A stretch of DNA of 64,000 nucleotides from positions 310,001-374,000 of the forward strand of contig NZ_KZ679046.1 of assembly GCF_003024195.1 (NCBI RefSeq), in the 5' to 3' direction. Made by a program: the position numbers and the translations under genes. The stretch is from Streptomyces dioscori. Lineage in GTDB: Bacteria > Actinomycetota > Actinomycetes > Streptomycetales > Streptomycetaceae. Numbering within the stretch: position 1 is the first letter of the stretch; each line of letters begins with the position of its first letter. Shown piece after piece: positions 26,859-36,811 of this stretch. A model generated the notes under the pieces. That model did no database searches. It was not told where the DNA came from and was given only the letters and a program-made list of their open reading frames with translations.

Positions 26859-27704
26859 ATGCAGAACTACACTCCGCCCACTCCGCCACGGAGAACGATC
26901 CGACTGACGCGCCGGGGCCGGACCGCCCTCATCGCGACCGGCGCCGTCGTGGCGGCCACCGCCGTGGCGGTGCCGCTGCTGAGCACGGACGACAGGAACG
27001 AACCCCGGACCCTGGTGATCCCGGAGGGCTGGCGCACCGGCCAGGTCTACGCCGCCATGGACAAGGCCCTCGCCCTGCCCGCCGGCTCCAGCAAGAAGTC
27101 CCTGGACAAGGCCCGCCTCAAACTGCCCAACGACGCGAGCGGCAACCCCGAGGGCTACCTCTTCCCCGCGACCTATCCCCTCGACAAGAAGTCGACCCCC
27201 GTCTCCCTGCTCACGTACATGGTCGACACGGCGAACAAGAAGTTCGGCGGGGGCACGGTCACGGCCGGGGCCGAACGCAACGCGATGAACGTCTACCAGA
27301 CCGTCACCGTCGCGAGCATCGTGCAGGCGGAGGCGGCCACCAAGGCGGACATGGGCAGGGTGGCCCGGGTGATCTACAACCGGCTCGACCGGGGCATGCC
27401 GCTGCAGATGGACTCCACCATCAACTACGCGCTCAACCGCAGCACCCTGCGGACCAGCGAGAACGACACACAGCTCGAAAGCCCGTACAACACGTACGCG
27501 CGGATGGGGCTGCCGCCGACGCCGATCGCGAATCCCGGTGAGGAGGCGATGCGTGCCGCGGTCACGCCGACCCAGGGCGACTGGCTGTACTTCGTCACGG
27601 TCAAGCGGGGCGACACGCGCTTCACGGCCGACTACGAGGAGCACAAGAGGAACGTCGCCGAGTTCAACCGCGCCGGCAAGGGTGCCTCGGCGTCGTCGGG
27701 CTGA
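26859..27704 (+). CDS. mltG: MltG/YceG-like endolytic transglycosylase
   Basis: This 281-residue protein has an N-terminal membrane anchor (ALIATGAVVAATAVAVPLL, about 24-42) and an extracellular YceG-like domain. Diagnostic motifs are NPEGYLFPATYPL, VTVASIVQAEA (with the catalytic-type Glu), VIYNRLDRGMPLQMDST, and YNTYARMGLPPTPIANPG. MltG cleaves nascent glycan strands and sets their length. It is short and lacks the LysM-like region of the E. coli protein, so it is probably a second, non-housekeeping copy. It begins 43 bases after the ABC exporter. Confidence 0.9.
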   Translation: MQNYTPPTPPRRTIRLTRRGRTALIATGAVVAATAVAVPLLSTDDRNEPRTLVIPEGWRTGQVYAAMDKALALPAGSSKKSLDKARLKLPNDASGNPEGYLFPATYPLDKKSTPVSLLTYMVDTANKKFGGGTVTAGAERNAMNVYQTVTVASIVQAEAATKADMGRVARVIYNRLDRGMPLQMDSTINYALNRSTLRTSENDTQLESPYNTYARMGLPPTPIANPGEEAMRAAVTPTQGDWLYFVTVKRGDTRFTADYEEHKRNVAEFNRAGKGASASSG

Positions 27705-27746
27705 GCCGGGCCGCGACCACGGCGTGGCAGGTGCGCCAGGGGCCCG

Positions 27747-27768
27747 CCGCGCCCCTCCGGGGGCGCGG
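27747..27768 (+). terminator. hairpin terminator after mltG
   Basis: Nine-base arms CCGCGCCCC (27747-27755) and GGGGCGCGG (27760-27768) with a TCCG loop lie 40 bases downstream of the mltG stop. There is no U-tract. The hairpin lies between convergent genes and may act in both directions. Confidence 0.55.
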
Positions 27769-27835
27769 GAAGTCATCGCGGAGATCCCTCACGTCGTCGC
27801 TCGGGCGCCGCCGACCCACGTACACATCGTGCGGA

Positions 27836-28990
27836 TCAGCCGGTGGCCTCCACCGCGGCAGGGGCGACCGGAGCGACCGGAGTATCCGCAAGCAGCCGTC
27901 TGATGTCCCGCACCGCCGCCCGCCCGGCACGGTTGGCCCCGATGGTGCTCGCGGACGGCCCGTACCCGACGAGATGGATCCGTGGATCGACGGCCGCACG
28001 GGTCCCTTCGATACGGATGCCTCCGCCGGGCTCGCGCAGCCGCAGCGGCGCCAGATGGTCGACCGCCGCGCGGAAACCGGTCGCCCACAGGATGACGTCC
28101 GCCGCCACGCGCCGCCCGTCGTCCCACTCCACACCGTCCGGAACGATCCGGTCGAACATCGGCAGCCGGTCCAGGACCCCGTCCGCGAGGCCCTGCCGGA
28201 TCGCGTCGTTGAGCGGCAGCCCGGTCACCGACACGACACTCCTCGGCGGCAGCCCCTGCCGGACCCGCTCCTCCACCATGGCGACCGCCTCCCGGCCCAC
28301 GTCCTCGCTGAACGGCCCCTCCCGGAACACCGGTGGCCGTCGCGTCACCCAGGTGGTCCCGGCCGCGTACGGGGCGATCTCCAGCAGATGCTGCGTGCCG
28401 GACGCGCCCCCGCCCACCACGACGACGCGCTGTCCGGCGAAGTCCTGCGGGCCGGCGTACTGGGCGGTGTGCAGCTGACGTCCGCGGAAGGTCTCCTGAC
28501 CGGGATAGCGCGGCCAGAACGGCCGGTCCCAGGTGCCCGTCGCGTTGATCAGCGCCCGCGTGGACCACGTACCGTCCGACGTCTCGACGAGCAGCCGTCC
28601 CGCGTCGCCCTCGCGGACGGCCTTCACGTCGACCGGTCGCCGTACGCGCAGGTCGAAGGCGTGCTCATAGGTGTCGAAGTACTCGGCGACGACCTCGGCG
28701 GACGGCCGGTCCGGATCCGCGTCCGTCAGCTCCATGTCCGGCAGCGAGTGCATGCCGTGCACCTTGCCGTACGTCAGGGACGGCCACCGGAACTGCCAGG
28801 CTCCGCCCGGCCGCGGCGCGTGGTCCAGGACCACGAAGTCCCGCTCGGGCTCGAAGCCGGTGCGCCGCAGGTGATAGCCGCTGGACAGACCGGCCTGGCC
28901 GGCGCCCACGACGACGACATCGACTTCCCGTACCCGGTCCCGTACCTCGTCCCGCGCCTGTTCCCGTACCTGCGCTCCGGTGTTGTTCAC
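27836..28990 (-). CDS. FAD-dependent oxidoreductase/monooxygenase
   Basis: This 384-residue flavoprotein of the flavin-containing monooxygenase type has an FAD Rossmann motif VVVGAGQAGLSSGYHL (about 25-40) and an NADPH Rossmann motif VVVVGGGASGTQHL (about 190-203). ATG is replaced by the typical WATGFRAAVDHL segment near residue 300. It resembles actinobacterial YUCCA/CzcO-like oxidases that hydroxylate small molecules. The substrate is unknown. It is close to, and on the same strand as, the decayed sulfonate-type ABC gene, but the link is not proven. Confidence 0.88.
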   Translation of the reverse strand: MNNTGAQVREQARDEVRDRVREVDVVVVGAGQAGLSSGYHLRRTGFEPERDFVVLDHAPRPGGAWQFRWPSLTYGKVHGMHSLPDMELTDADPDRPSAEVVAEYFDTYEHAFDLRVRRPVDVKAVREGDAGRLLVETSDGTWSTRALINATGTWDRPFWPRYPGQETFRGRQLHTAQYAGPQDFAGQRVVVVGGGASGTQHLLEIAPYAAGTTWVTRRPPVFREGPFSEDVGREAVAMVEERVRQGLPPRSVVSVTGLPLNDAIRQGLADGVLDRLPMFDRIVPDGVEWDDGRRVAADVILWATGFRAAVDHLAPLRLREPGGGIRIEGTRAAVDPRIHLVGYGPSASTIGANRAGRAAVRDIRRLLADTPVAPVAPAAVEATG

Positions 28991-29038
28991 GCTTCTACCA
29001 ACTGTGCGGGCGGCGCGGATCTTCCCGGGCGGGCGGGT

Positions 29039-29632
29039 TCAGGCGGCCGGTTCGGCACCCAGGCGCTCCCGCAGTCCGGCGCACAGCTCCGTGAACCGTG
29101 GGTCGGTGCGGTCGCGCGGCCGGTCCAGCCCGACCGCGGCCCCGTACGCGATGACCCCGTCCTTCATCACGAGAACACGGTCGGCGAGCAGCACGGCCTC
29201 CTCCACGTCGGGTGTGGCCAGGAGCACGGCACAGCCGCGGCGCCGCCACAGGTCGCCGACGAGCCGCTGGGCCTTGGCCCGGGCCCGCGCGTCCAGAGCG
29301 CCGAACGGATCGTCCAGCAGCAGAAGATCGGGTTCATGCGCCAACGCGCGGTCCAGCGAGGCCCGTTTCGTTCTCCATGGTCTCGGCACCGGCCGCGGTT
29401 CGAGGAGGGCGAGAGCCTTGCGGCGTGGTACGAGCACGGTGCCCCGGAGGTCATGGTCGAGTCCGGCGAGGATGCGCAGCAGGGTGGACTTGCCGCATCC
29501 ACGACGACCCACCAGCGCCACGAACTCGCCCTGTCCGATGTCCAGCCGGAGACCGTCGATGACGACGCGGCCGTCGAAGGCGCGCGTCAGCCCTTCGACG
29601 CGTACCACCTGTGGGGCATGGCTGATGCTCAC
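29039..29632 (-). CDS. internally deleted sulfonate/nitrate-type ABC ATPase
   Basis: This 197-residue ATPase is most like SsuB/TauB-type import ATPases, which are usually about 240-260 residues. Walker A VGRRGCGKSTLL and Walker B LLLLDDPFGALDA are present, followed by the ATPDVEEAVLLADRV H-loop region (the histidine is replaced by Pro-Asp). The Q-loop remnant LLEPRPVPRPW runs directly into DRALAHEPDLLLLDD: the helical domain and the LSGGQ signature are missing. This looks like an in-frame deletion, so the protein is probably inactive. No permease or binding protein is adjacent. The GTG start has a weak ribosome binding site. Confidence 0.7.
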   Translation of the reverse strand: MSISHAPQVVRVEGLTRAFDGRVVIDGLRLDIGQGEFVALVGRRGCGKSTLLRILAGLDHDLRGTVLVPRRKALALLEPRPVPRPWRTKRASLDRALAHEPDLLLLDDPFGALDARARAKAQRLVGDLWRRRGCAVLLATPDVEEAVLLADRVLVMKDGVIAYGAAVGLDRPRDRTDPRFTELCAGLRERLGAEPAA

Positions 29633-29800
29633 GGGATTCCATGGCTGGAGAGCGTCGGGGAGGAGCCGTGGCGCGGTGGGGCGCGCGGGCGGGTGCGCGT
29701 CAGCGGCCCGGTTTCGGCCCGCGGACGGGCAGGCGCACGGAAACGGGCGGATGCTGCGGCGCGGAGCGCGGAGCGGAGTGAGGGAACGGCTGAGAAGGCG

Positions 29801-29884
29801 TCAGCGGCCGGTGCGACACGCGGCGGAGGCCACCCGCAGCAGGTCGATGTGACCGCGCGTGGTGAGCAGAACTGAACGCAACAT
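29801..29884 (-). CDS. cysteine-containing leader peptide (sulfur operon type)
   Basis: This is a 27-residue peptide starting MLRSVLLTTRGHIDLLRV and ending with a single Cys (SAACRTGR). It fits the actinobacterial leader peptides found before sulfate, sulfonate and cysteine operons, with the pattern HIDLLR..S..C. Ribosome stalling at the cysteine codon is thought to control downstream transcription. It lies about 170 bases upstream of, and on the same strand as, the decayed ABC ATPase, which supports a sulfur-uptake origin for that gene. Confidence 0.7.
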   Translation of the reverse strand: MLRSVLLTTRGHIDLLRVASAACRTGR

Positions 29885-30020
29885 GCCGCCGAACGTAGTC
29901 AGGTCGGTCGGCTACGGTCAATGCCGTCTCGCGGAGTGGCACCGCGTCCCAAGGCGGGAGCCGCCCGGTCTGCGGAGGCGTCGCAGGCGTGGACCTGCGC
30001 CCATGGGTGAGGATTGGTTC

Positions 30021-30443
30021 ATGTCCGATGCCTTCACCACCCGTGTCCTGAACATCACCTCCGGCTCCACGGAGACGGTCGTCGACCTCACCCGTGAGTG
30101 CGAGGCCTTCCTCCGGGAGGCGGCGGGCGGCCGTGACGGCCTGCTCAATGTCTTTGTGCCCCACGCGACCGCCGGCGTGGCCGTCCTGGAGACGGGAGCG
30201 GGCAGTGACGAGGACCTGCTCGCCGCCCTCCACACCCTCCTCCCCGCGGACGACCGCTGGCAGCACCGCCACGGGAGCCCCGGTCACGGCCGGGACCACG
30301 TCCTCCCGGCGCTCGTCCCTCCGCACGCCACGCTGCCGGTACTCGCAGGGCGACTGGAACTGGGGACGTGGCAGTCGGTGTGCCTGGTCGACACCAACAA
30401 GGACAACCCCGACCGCACGGTCCGGCTGAGCTTCCTGGGCTGA
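30021..30443 (+). CDS. YjbQ/UPF0047 family protein
   Basis: This 140-residue protein of the YjbQ family (some members have weak thiamine phosphate synthase activity; the true role is uncertain) carries the family motifs FVPHATAGVAVLE, HRHGSPGHGRDHVLPALV and TWQSVCLVD. The usual ending DGPRxR is changed to NKDNPDRTVRL. The ATG at 30021 follows GTGAGGA. It is divergent from the leader peptide. Confidence 0.88.
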   Translation: MSDAFTTRVLNITSGSTETVVDLTRECEAFLREAAGGRDGLLNVFVPHATAGVAVLETGAGSDEDLLAALHTLLPADDRWQHRHGSPGHGRDHVLPALVPPHATLPVLAGRLELGTWQSVCLVDTNKDNPDRTVRLSFLG

Positions 30444-30621
30444 GCTTCCAGGACCCCGCGCGCCGGGCTCAGTGTCAAGGTCGCGTCGCGAGTGATCGCA
30501 GGCCGTCTCAGGAATGTCTCAGGCCTGTCATGGGGTGAGGTGTGCCGTGGGGGCAGTCCGTGTTGTGGGTGACGGACCGCGAAACAGCCGCGGTCGCAGC
30601 ACGGGGAAGGGCTCAACTGCC

Positions 30622-31269
30622 ATGAAGAGCAAGCGCTTTGCAATGATCGCCGTATCCGCTGTCACGGGTGCGCTTCTGCTGACCGCCTGCAACGGGGAAG
30701 ACGGTGTGACCGGCGCCGGCTCCGCCGCGAGCAGCCCGGCCGGCGGTGGGCACGCGTCATCCGGTACGGGGCACGACGGTGCGCAGGGCGTCGGCAAGTG
30801 GGAGAAGAACGCGGCGGACGCGGCCTTCTTCGGTTCGGTGATGACCGGTGCCGACGAGGTCCCCGTCGAGGGCGGTCCCGCGGTGGGGGACAAGGACGGG
30901 CACGCGCTCGCCCTGATGCGGATCCAGGGCGACCAGGTTTCCTACGCGTTCACCTTCACCGGTGTTCAGACGCCGACCCTCGGCCACCTCCACAAGGGCG
31001 TCAAGGGTGTCAACGGCGATGTGAAGATCCCCTTCTTCACCAAGAAGCTGGAGGACGGCAAGAAGTTCGTCTTCGGTACGGTCACCGTCGACGACAAGGA
31101 CTTGCTGGAGGGCATCAAGGCCAACCCCGGGAACTGGTACTTCAACATCCACACCGGTGAGTTCCCGGGCGGGGCCGTCCGCGGCCAGGCCTACAAGCTC
31201 CCCTCCGGTGTCGACGTACCCGACACCATGAACGAGGACACCCTCACCGCCGTCATCAAGGACGCCTAG
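30622..31269 (+). CDS. CHRD-domain lipoprotein
   Basis: This 215-residue exported protein has a signal sequence ending in the lipobox LLTAC (about residue 20), a Gly/Ser-rich linker (35-60) and a CHRD domain from about 70 to 200. CHRD features are seen at FFGSVMTGADEVPVEG, LGHLHKGVKGVNGDV and FNIHTGEFPGGAVRGQ. The family is extracellular, and its function in bacteria is not established. The ATG is at 30622; GGGGAAGGG upstream is a good ribosome binding site. Confidence 0.9.
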   Translation: MKSKRFAMIAVSAVTGALLLTACNGEDGVTGAGSAASSPAGGGHASSGTGHDGAQGVGKWEKNAADAAFFGSVMTGADEVPVEGGPAVGDKDGHALALMRIQGDQVSYAFTFTGVQTPTLGHLHKGVKGVNGDVKIPFFTKKLEDGKKFVFGTVTVDDKDLLEGIKANPGNWYFNIHTGEFPGGAVRGQAYKLPSGVDVPDTMNEDTLTAVIKDA

Positions 31270-31277
31270 CAGGGGGG

Positions 31278-31310
31278 AGGGCCCGGGAGCCTTGCGGGGT
31301 TCCGGGCCCT
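31278..31310 (+). terminator. hairpin terminator after the CHRD gene
   Basis: The arms AGGGCCCGG (31278-31286) and CCGGGCCCT (31302-31310) are exact inverted repeats with a 15-base loop, just after the stop codon at 31269. A G-T pair can lengthen the stem. It separates the CHRD gene from the downstream repeats and pgm. Confidence 0.65.
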
Positions 31311-31360
31311 TACCGACCGCGCGCGGTGTGCGTCCCGCAGGGCCGGGCAGGGGAGAATGG

Positions 31361-31429
31361 GTCGGCACGCAGCGGACTCATGGGCCGGTACGCAACGGAC
31401 CCATGAGCCGGTACGCAACGGACCCAAGG
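31361..31429 (+). repeat. three tandem 23-bp repeats upstream of pgm
   Basis: Units run 31361-31383, 31384-31406 and 31407-31429. The last two share GCCGGTACGCAACGGACCCA exactly; the first differs at a few positions. They sit 33 bases upstream of the pgm start, in the expected leader or promoter region, so they could be regulator sites or a structured 5' leader. Confidence 0.75.
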
Positions 31430-31461
31430 GTCGACCTTGCTGAAGGCTTAAGGAGCGGGAC

Positions 31462-33094
<1,633 letters not shown>

Positions 33095-33102
<8 letters not shown>

Positions 33103-33143
33103 CACCTGACACCTGGCACCTGCTAGGGGGCACCTGACACCTG
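33095..33143. repeat. ACACCTG heptamer repeats at the pgm stop
   Basis: Six or so copies of a 7-base unit (ACACCTG, with variants GCACCTG) run from the last pgm codons across its TGA into the gap before the convergent GntR gene. This is a short microsatellite-like slippage product. No terminator hairpin was clear here. Confidence 0.6.
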
Positions 33144-33178
33144 CTCGGGCTCCGGCCGCCCGACTTCTCGTGATGCGC

Positions 33179-33889
33179 TCACTCCCACACCACGATGTTC
33201 CGCCGCACCGGCACGGACGACGCGTCCGTGGCGAACAGTTCGGGGGAGTGGGCGCGGATGCGCTCGATGTCGTCGAAGACGGCTCGCAGATGTGTGCGCA
33301 TGGCCGTGCGGGCGAGTGGGACGTTCCCGCCGGTGATCGCGTCGAAGATCTCGCGGTGCTGGGCGACGAACACGGCCGGTGACACGTTCTCGTGAAGGCC
33401 GAGGCGGCGGGCCCGGTCCAGGTGGCCCTTGGCGGCTGCGACGGTCGTCCAGACGTTCCCGTGCCCGCTCAGCCGCATCAGGCCCTGGTGGAACGCCTCG
33501 TCCAGACCGAAGAACTCCTCCAGGCCGAGGTCCGCCCGCCGCTGCCGGTCGAGGTTGGCCCGCAGCTCCCCGACGATCGCGGGGTCGAGCGCCGCGGGCA
33601 GATCGTCCAACGAGGCGAGTTCCACCGCCTCCCGCAGGAACTGCGCGTCGGCGACCTGCCCCGGGTCGACGCGGGACACGAACGACCCGATCTTGGGGAA
33701 GACCTGCACCAGGCCCTCCTGGGCCAGCAGGATCAGGCTCTCCCGCACCGGCGTACGGCTGACGCCCATCGACGCGGCGAGTTCGTTCTCCGAGAGGGCC
33801 GCGCCCGGGGCGAGTTCGAGGGTCAGGACCATCTGGCGCAGTTTCAGATAGATGTCGCGCCGGTTCGTCCGCCCGTTCGTTTGAGCCAT
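33179..33889 (-). CDS. GntR/FadR family regulator of the uronate cluster
   Basis: This 236-residue regulator has an N-terminal winged helix (LRQMVLTLELAPGAALSENELAASMGVSRTPVRESL region, about 15-70) and a C-terminal all-helical FCD domain (about 80-215) with the metal-ligand-type residues LDEAFHQGLM and VAQHREIFDAI. It is divergent from the catabolic genes with two inverted repeats between, so it is probably a UxuR/ExuR-like repressor relieved by a hexuronate or aldonate intermediate. The start chosen is MAQTNGRTNRRD at 33889. Confidence 0.92.
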   Translation of the reverse strand: MAQTNGRTNRRDIYLKLRQMVLTLELAPGAALSENELAASMGVSRTPVRESLILLAQEGLVQVFPKIGSFVSRVDPGQVADAQFLREAVELASLDDLPAALDPAIVGELRANLDRQRRADLGLEEFFGLDEAFHQGLMRLSGHGNVWTTVAAAKGHLDRARRLGLHENVSPAVFVAQHREIFDAITGGNVPLARTAMRTHLRAVFDDIERIRAHSPELFATDASSVPVRRNIVVWE

Positions 33890-33909
33890 GCGCCCATCGT
33901 ACGTAGAAC

Positions 33910-33930
33910 CACGGCACAAGTATTGCCGTG
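33910..33930 (+). promoter_or_regulatory. inverted repeat in the GntR/manD divergent region
   Basis: Seven-base arms CACGGCA (33910-33916) and TGCCGTG (33924-33930) flank a 7-base centre containing ACAAGTA. The same ACAAGTA half-site recurs at 33952-33958. It is a likely operator or overlapping promoter element. Confidence 0.45.
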
Positions 33931-33944
33931 CTGCGCGACAGATG

Positions 33945-33956
33945 CTTGTATACAAG
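33945..33956 (+). promoter_or_regulatory. CTTGTATACAAG palindrome, likely GntR operator
   Basis: This perfect 12-base palindrome lies 34 bases upstream of the manD start and 56 bases from the gntR start. FadR-subfamily regulators commonly bind short A/T-centred palindromes with this appearance. The AT-rich block stands out in a GC-rich genome. Confidence 0.65.
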
Positions 33957-33989
33957 TACTTCGCGACCGATCGCGACCAAGGAGTGCCT

Positions 33990-35198
33990 GTGAGCAGGAT
34001 CGAAAGCGTCGAGGTCTTCGTCGCCTCCCCCGGCCGGACCTTCGTCACGCTCCGGATCACCACCACGGACGGGGTGACCGGCCTCGGCGACGCCACGCTC
34101 AACGGCCGGGAACTGGCCGTCGCCAGCTATCTGCGCGACCACGTGGTCCCGCTGCTGATCGGCAGGGACCCGTCGCGCATCGAGGACATGTGGCAGTACC
34201 TCTACAAGGGCGCCTACTGGCGGCGCGGACCCGTCACGATGACCGCGATCGCCGCCGTCGACACCGCCCTGTGGGACATCCTGGGCAAGACCGCGGGCCT
34301 GCCCGTCCACAAGCTCCTCGGCGGCCGGTCGCGCGACGGCGTACTCGTCTACTCGCACGCCAGCGGCACCGACGTGCCCTCGCTCCTCGACGACGTCCAG
34401 CGCTATCTGGAGCTCGGCTACAAGGCCGTACGCGCCCAGGCCGCCGTGCCCGACGTCGGGGGCACGTACGGGGTGCGCAAGGGCAAGGTCTACGAACCCG
34501 CCGCGACCGAACTGCCCGACGAACAGCCCTGGGACACCGAGGCCTATCTCGACTTCGCGCCCAGGTACCTGGAAGCGGTACGGGAGCGCTTCGGCTTCGG
34601 CTTCCACCTCCTGCACGACGTGCACCACCGGCTCACCCCGAACGAGGCGGCCCGGTTCGGCAGGAGTGTCGAGGCCTCCCGGCTGTTCTGGATGGAGGAC
34701 CCGACCCCGGCCGAGAACCAGGAGTCCTTCCGGCTGATCCGGCAGCACACCACGACGCCGATCGCGGTCGGCGAGGTGATGAACTCGATCTGGGACGTCC
34801 AGCACCTCATCACCGAGCAGCTCATCGACTACGTACGCACCACCGTCGTCCACGCGGGCGGCATCACGCATCTGCGCCGGATCTTCGACCTCGCCGCGCT
34901 CCACCAGGTGCGGACCGGCTCCCACGGGGCGACCGACCTCTCGCCGGTGAGCATGGCCGCCGCCGTGCACCTCGACATCGCCGTGCCGAACTTCGGCATC
35001 CAGGAGCACATGGGCCACCCCGACGAGACCGCCGAGGTGTTCCGTACGGGGGTGACGTTCGCCGACGGCATGCTGTACCCCTCCGACGAGCCCGGCCTCG
35101 GCGTCGAGTACGACGAGAAGGCCGCCGAGCGCTTCCCCTACCAGCGGCGCTACCTCCCGGTCGCCCGCAGGCTCGACGGGTCGGTGCACGACTGGTGA
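33990..35198 (+). CDS. manD: mannonate dehydratase (ManD/RspA, enolase superfamily)
   Basis: This 402-residue enolase-superfamily enzyme converts D-mannonate (and possibly D-gluconate) to 2-keto-3-deoxygluconate. The N-terminal capping domain is about 1-120. Barrel features include YKAVRAQAAVPDVGGTYG, HLLHDVHHRLTPNEA (metal and base residues), FWMEDPTPAENQESF, PIAVGEVMNSIWD and the late GSHGATDLSPVSMAA. Length and motifs match ManD. The GTG start at 33990 follows AAGGAG with 5-base spacing. The stop overlaps the next gene (GTGA). Confidence 0.93.
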   Translation: MSRIESVEVFVASPGRTFVTLRITTTDGVTGLGDATLNGRELAVASYLRDHVVPLLIGRDPSRIEDMWQYLYKGAYWRRGPVTMTAIAAVDTALWDILGKTAGLPVHKLLGGRSRDGVLVYSHASGTDVPSLLDDVQRYLELGYKAVRAQAAVPDVGGTYGVRKGKVYEPAATELPDEQPWDTEAYLDFAPRYLEAVRERFGFGFHLLHDVHHRLTPNEAARFGRSVEASRLFWMEDPTPAENQESFRLIRQHTTTPIAVGEVMNSIWDVQHLITEQLIDYVRTTVVHAGGITHLRRIFDLAALHQVRTGSHGATDLSPVSMAAAVHLDIAVPNFGIQEHMGHPDETAEVFRTGVTFADGMLYPSDEPGLGVEYDEKAAERFPYQRRYLPVARRLDGSVHDW

Positions 35199-36700
35199 GC
35201 ACCGACGACCAGTTGAGCCGCGAGGCACTGCCCCGGCTCGCGCCCGGACTGCGGCCCGCCGTCGACCCGGCCGAACTGCGCACCCGTGTCGTCCACTTCG
35301 GTCTCGGCGCCTTCCACCGGGCTCACCAGGCCGTGTACACCGAACAGGCCGCCGCCCGCTCCGGTGAGCCCTGGGGCATCACCGCGGTCGCGCCCCGCTC
35401 GGCCGGAACCGTACGCGCCCTGCGGGACCAGGACTGTCTGTACTCGCTCACCGAACGCCGTCCGGACGGACACCGCACCCGGGTCGTGGGCTCGGTCGTC
35501 GGCGCGCTGGCCATGGGGCCCGACGCCGAGGCCGTCGACGCCTTGCTCGCCGACCCCGAGGTGACGGTCGTGACGCTGACCGTGACGGAGAAGGGCTATC
35601 ACCGGTCGGCGGCGACCGGCGGTCTCGACCTCACCGCCGGGCGCGTCGCCGCCGACCTCGCCGCCGCCCCCGACGGGCCGCTCACCACGGTGACCGGGCG
35701 CCTCGCCGCCGGCCTCGCCGCCCGGATGCGGGCCGGGGCGCCCCCGGTCGCCGTCGTGTCCTGCGACAACATGGCGGGCAACGGCGCCGTACTGGCCCGG
35801 GTCGTCCACGACTTCGTCCGCGCGTCGGCCTGGCCCGACCGCTCGGAGATCCTGGACCGGATGGCCGGGGCCGTCACCTTTCCCGCGACCGTCGTGGACC
35901 GGATCGTGCCGGCCACCGGCGAGGCCGACCTGGCGAGCGCCGCCGCCGCGCTCGGCGTACGGGACGCGCTCGCCGTGACGGGGGAGCCGTACCGCCAGTG
36001 GGTCCTTGAGGACTCCTTCCGCGCGCCCCGGCCGCCCTGGGAGCTCGACGGCGCCCTGTTCGTCCCGGACGCGGCGCCCTACCAGCTCACCAAACTGCGA
36101 CTGCTGAACGGCTCCCACTCCGCCCTCGCCCACCTCGGCCTGGCCGCCGGACTCACCACGATCGCCGAGACCATGGCGACGGACTGGGGCGAGGGTCTCG
36201 TCCGGGCGCTGTCCGCGGAGGTGGCACCCACACTGCCCGCGGGCGGCCCGGATCCCGTCGCGTACGCCGACGATCTCGTCGTACGTTTCCGCAATCCCGC
36301 CATGCGTCATCTGCTGCGGCAGATCGGCTCCGACGGATCGTTGAAGATCACGGAACGCTGGCTGCCCGCGCTGCGGGAACTGCGCGCCCGGACCGCGACC
36401 ACCCCTGGCGGCCGGGTGACCCCGGTACTCGAACTCGCCCTCGCCGGCTGGGCGCACGGCACCCGCCGGGCCGCCGCGGACGCCTCCTCCGGTACCGGTG
36501 ACACCCCTCGGTCCAGTGCCCCCTCGGATCCCGCCGCCGAGGCACTCGCCGCCTGCTGGGCGCCCGCGACCCGCCCCGCCGAGACCGTACGCGCGCTGCT
36601 GGGCGTCCTGGGCGCCACGGATCTGGCGGACGACGACGCCCTCACGTCGGCCGTCGCGGACCGCCTCCCCGCCCTGGCCGCCGGACGCGTCGAGATCTGA
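35195..36700 (+). CDS. mannitol dehydrogenase family, fructuronate reductase type
   Basis: This 501-residue long-chain polyol dehydrogenase has an N-terminal NAD-binding motif VVHFGLGAFHRAHQAVY (about 32-48) and catalytic-domain motifs VSCDNMAGNG, FPATVVDRIVPAT and LTKLRLLNGSHSALAHLG, with the conserved Lys and Asn. In this context it most likely reduces D-fructuronate to D-mannonate, feeding ManD; other ketose or aldonate pairs are possible. The stretch around residues 425-445 (SSGTGDTPRSSAPSD) is a low-complexity insertion. It overlaps manD by GTGA. Confidence 0.9.
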   Translation: MSTDDQLSREALPRLAPGLRPAVDPAELRTRVVHFGLGAFHRAHQAVYTEQAAARSGEPWGITAVAPRSAGTVRALRDQDCLYSLTERRPDGHRTRVVGSVVGALAMGPDAEAVDALLADPEVTVVTLTVTEKGYHRSAATGGLDLTAGRVAADLAAAPDGPLTTVTGRLAAGLAARMRAGAPPVAVVSCDNMAGNGAVLARVVHDFVRASAWPDRSEILDRMAGAVTFPATVVDRIVPATGEADLASAAAALGVRDALAVTGEPYRQWVLEDSFRAPRPPWELDGALFVPDAAPYQLTKLRLLNGSHSALAHLGLAAGLTTIAETMATDWGEGLVRALSAEVAPTLPAGGPDPVAYADDLVVRFRNPAMRHLLRQIGSDGSLKITERWLPALRELRARTATTPGGRVTPVLELALAGWAHGTRRAAADASSGTGDTPRSSAPSDPAAEALAACWAPATRPAETVRALLGVLGATDLADDDALTSAVADRLPALAAGRVEI

Positions 36701-36811
36701 CCCCGTAGCCACCCCCGTACCCGCCCCCCCGTACCGGCCCCCCGTACCAGCCCCTCGGGGGGTCTCCCTCGTCCCCAACAGCTTCTTCGGTCACGAACAA
36801 CGGAGTTCACG

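Noticed and set aside
29700..30326. Minus-strand frame of 208 codons over the YjbQ gene
   Set aside because: The plus-strand YjbQ motifs are clear. Only the short leader peptide at 29801-29884 on the minus strand, in a different frame, is credible.
34544..35228. Extended GntR reading frame to 35228
   Set aside because: The upstream extension is antisense to manD. The real regulator starts at 33889 with a normal N-terminal helix-turn-helix.
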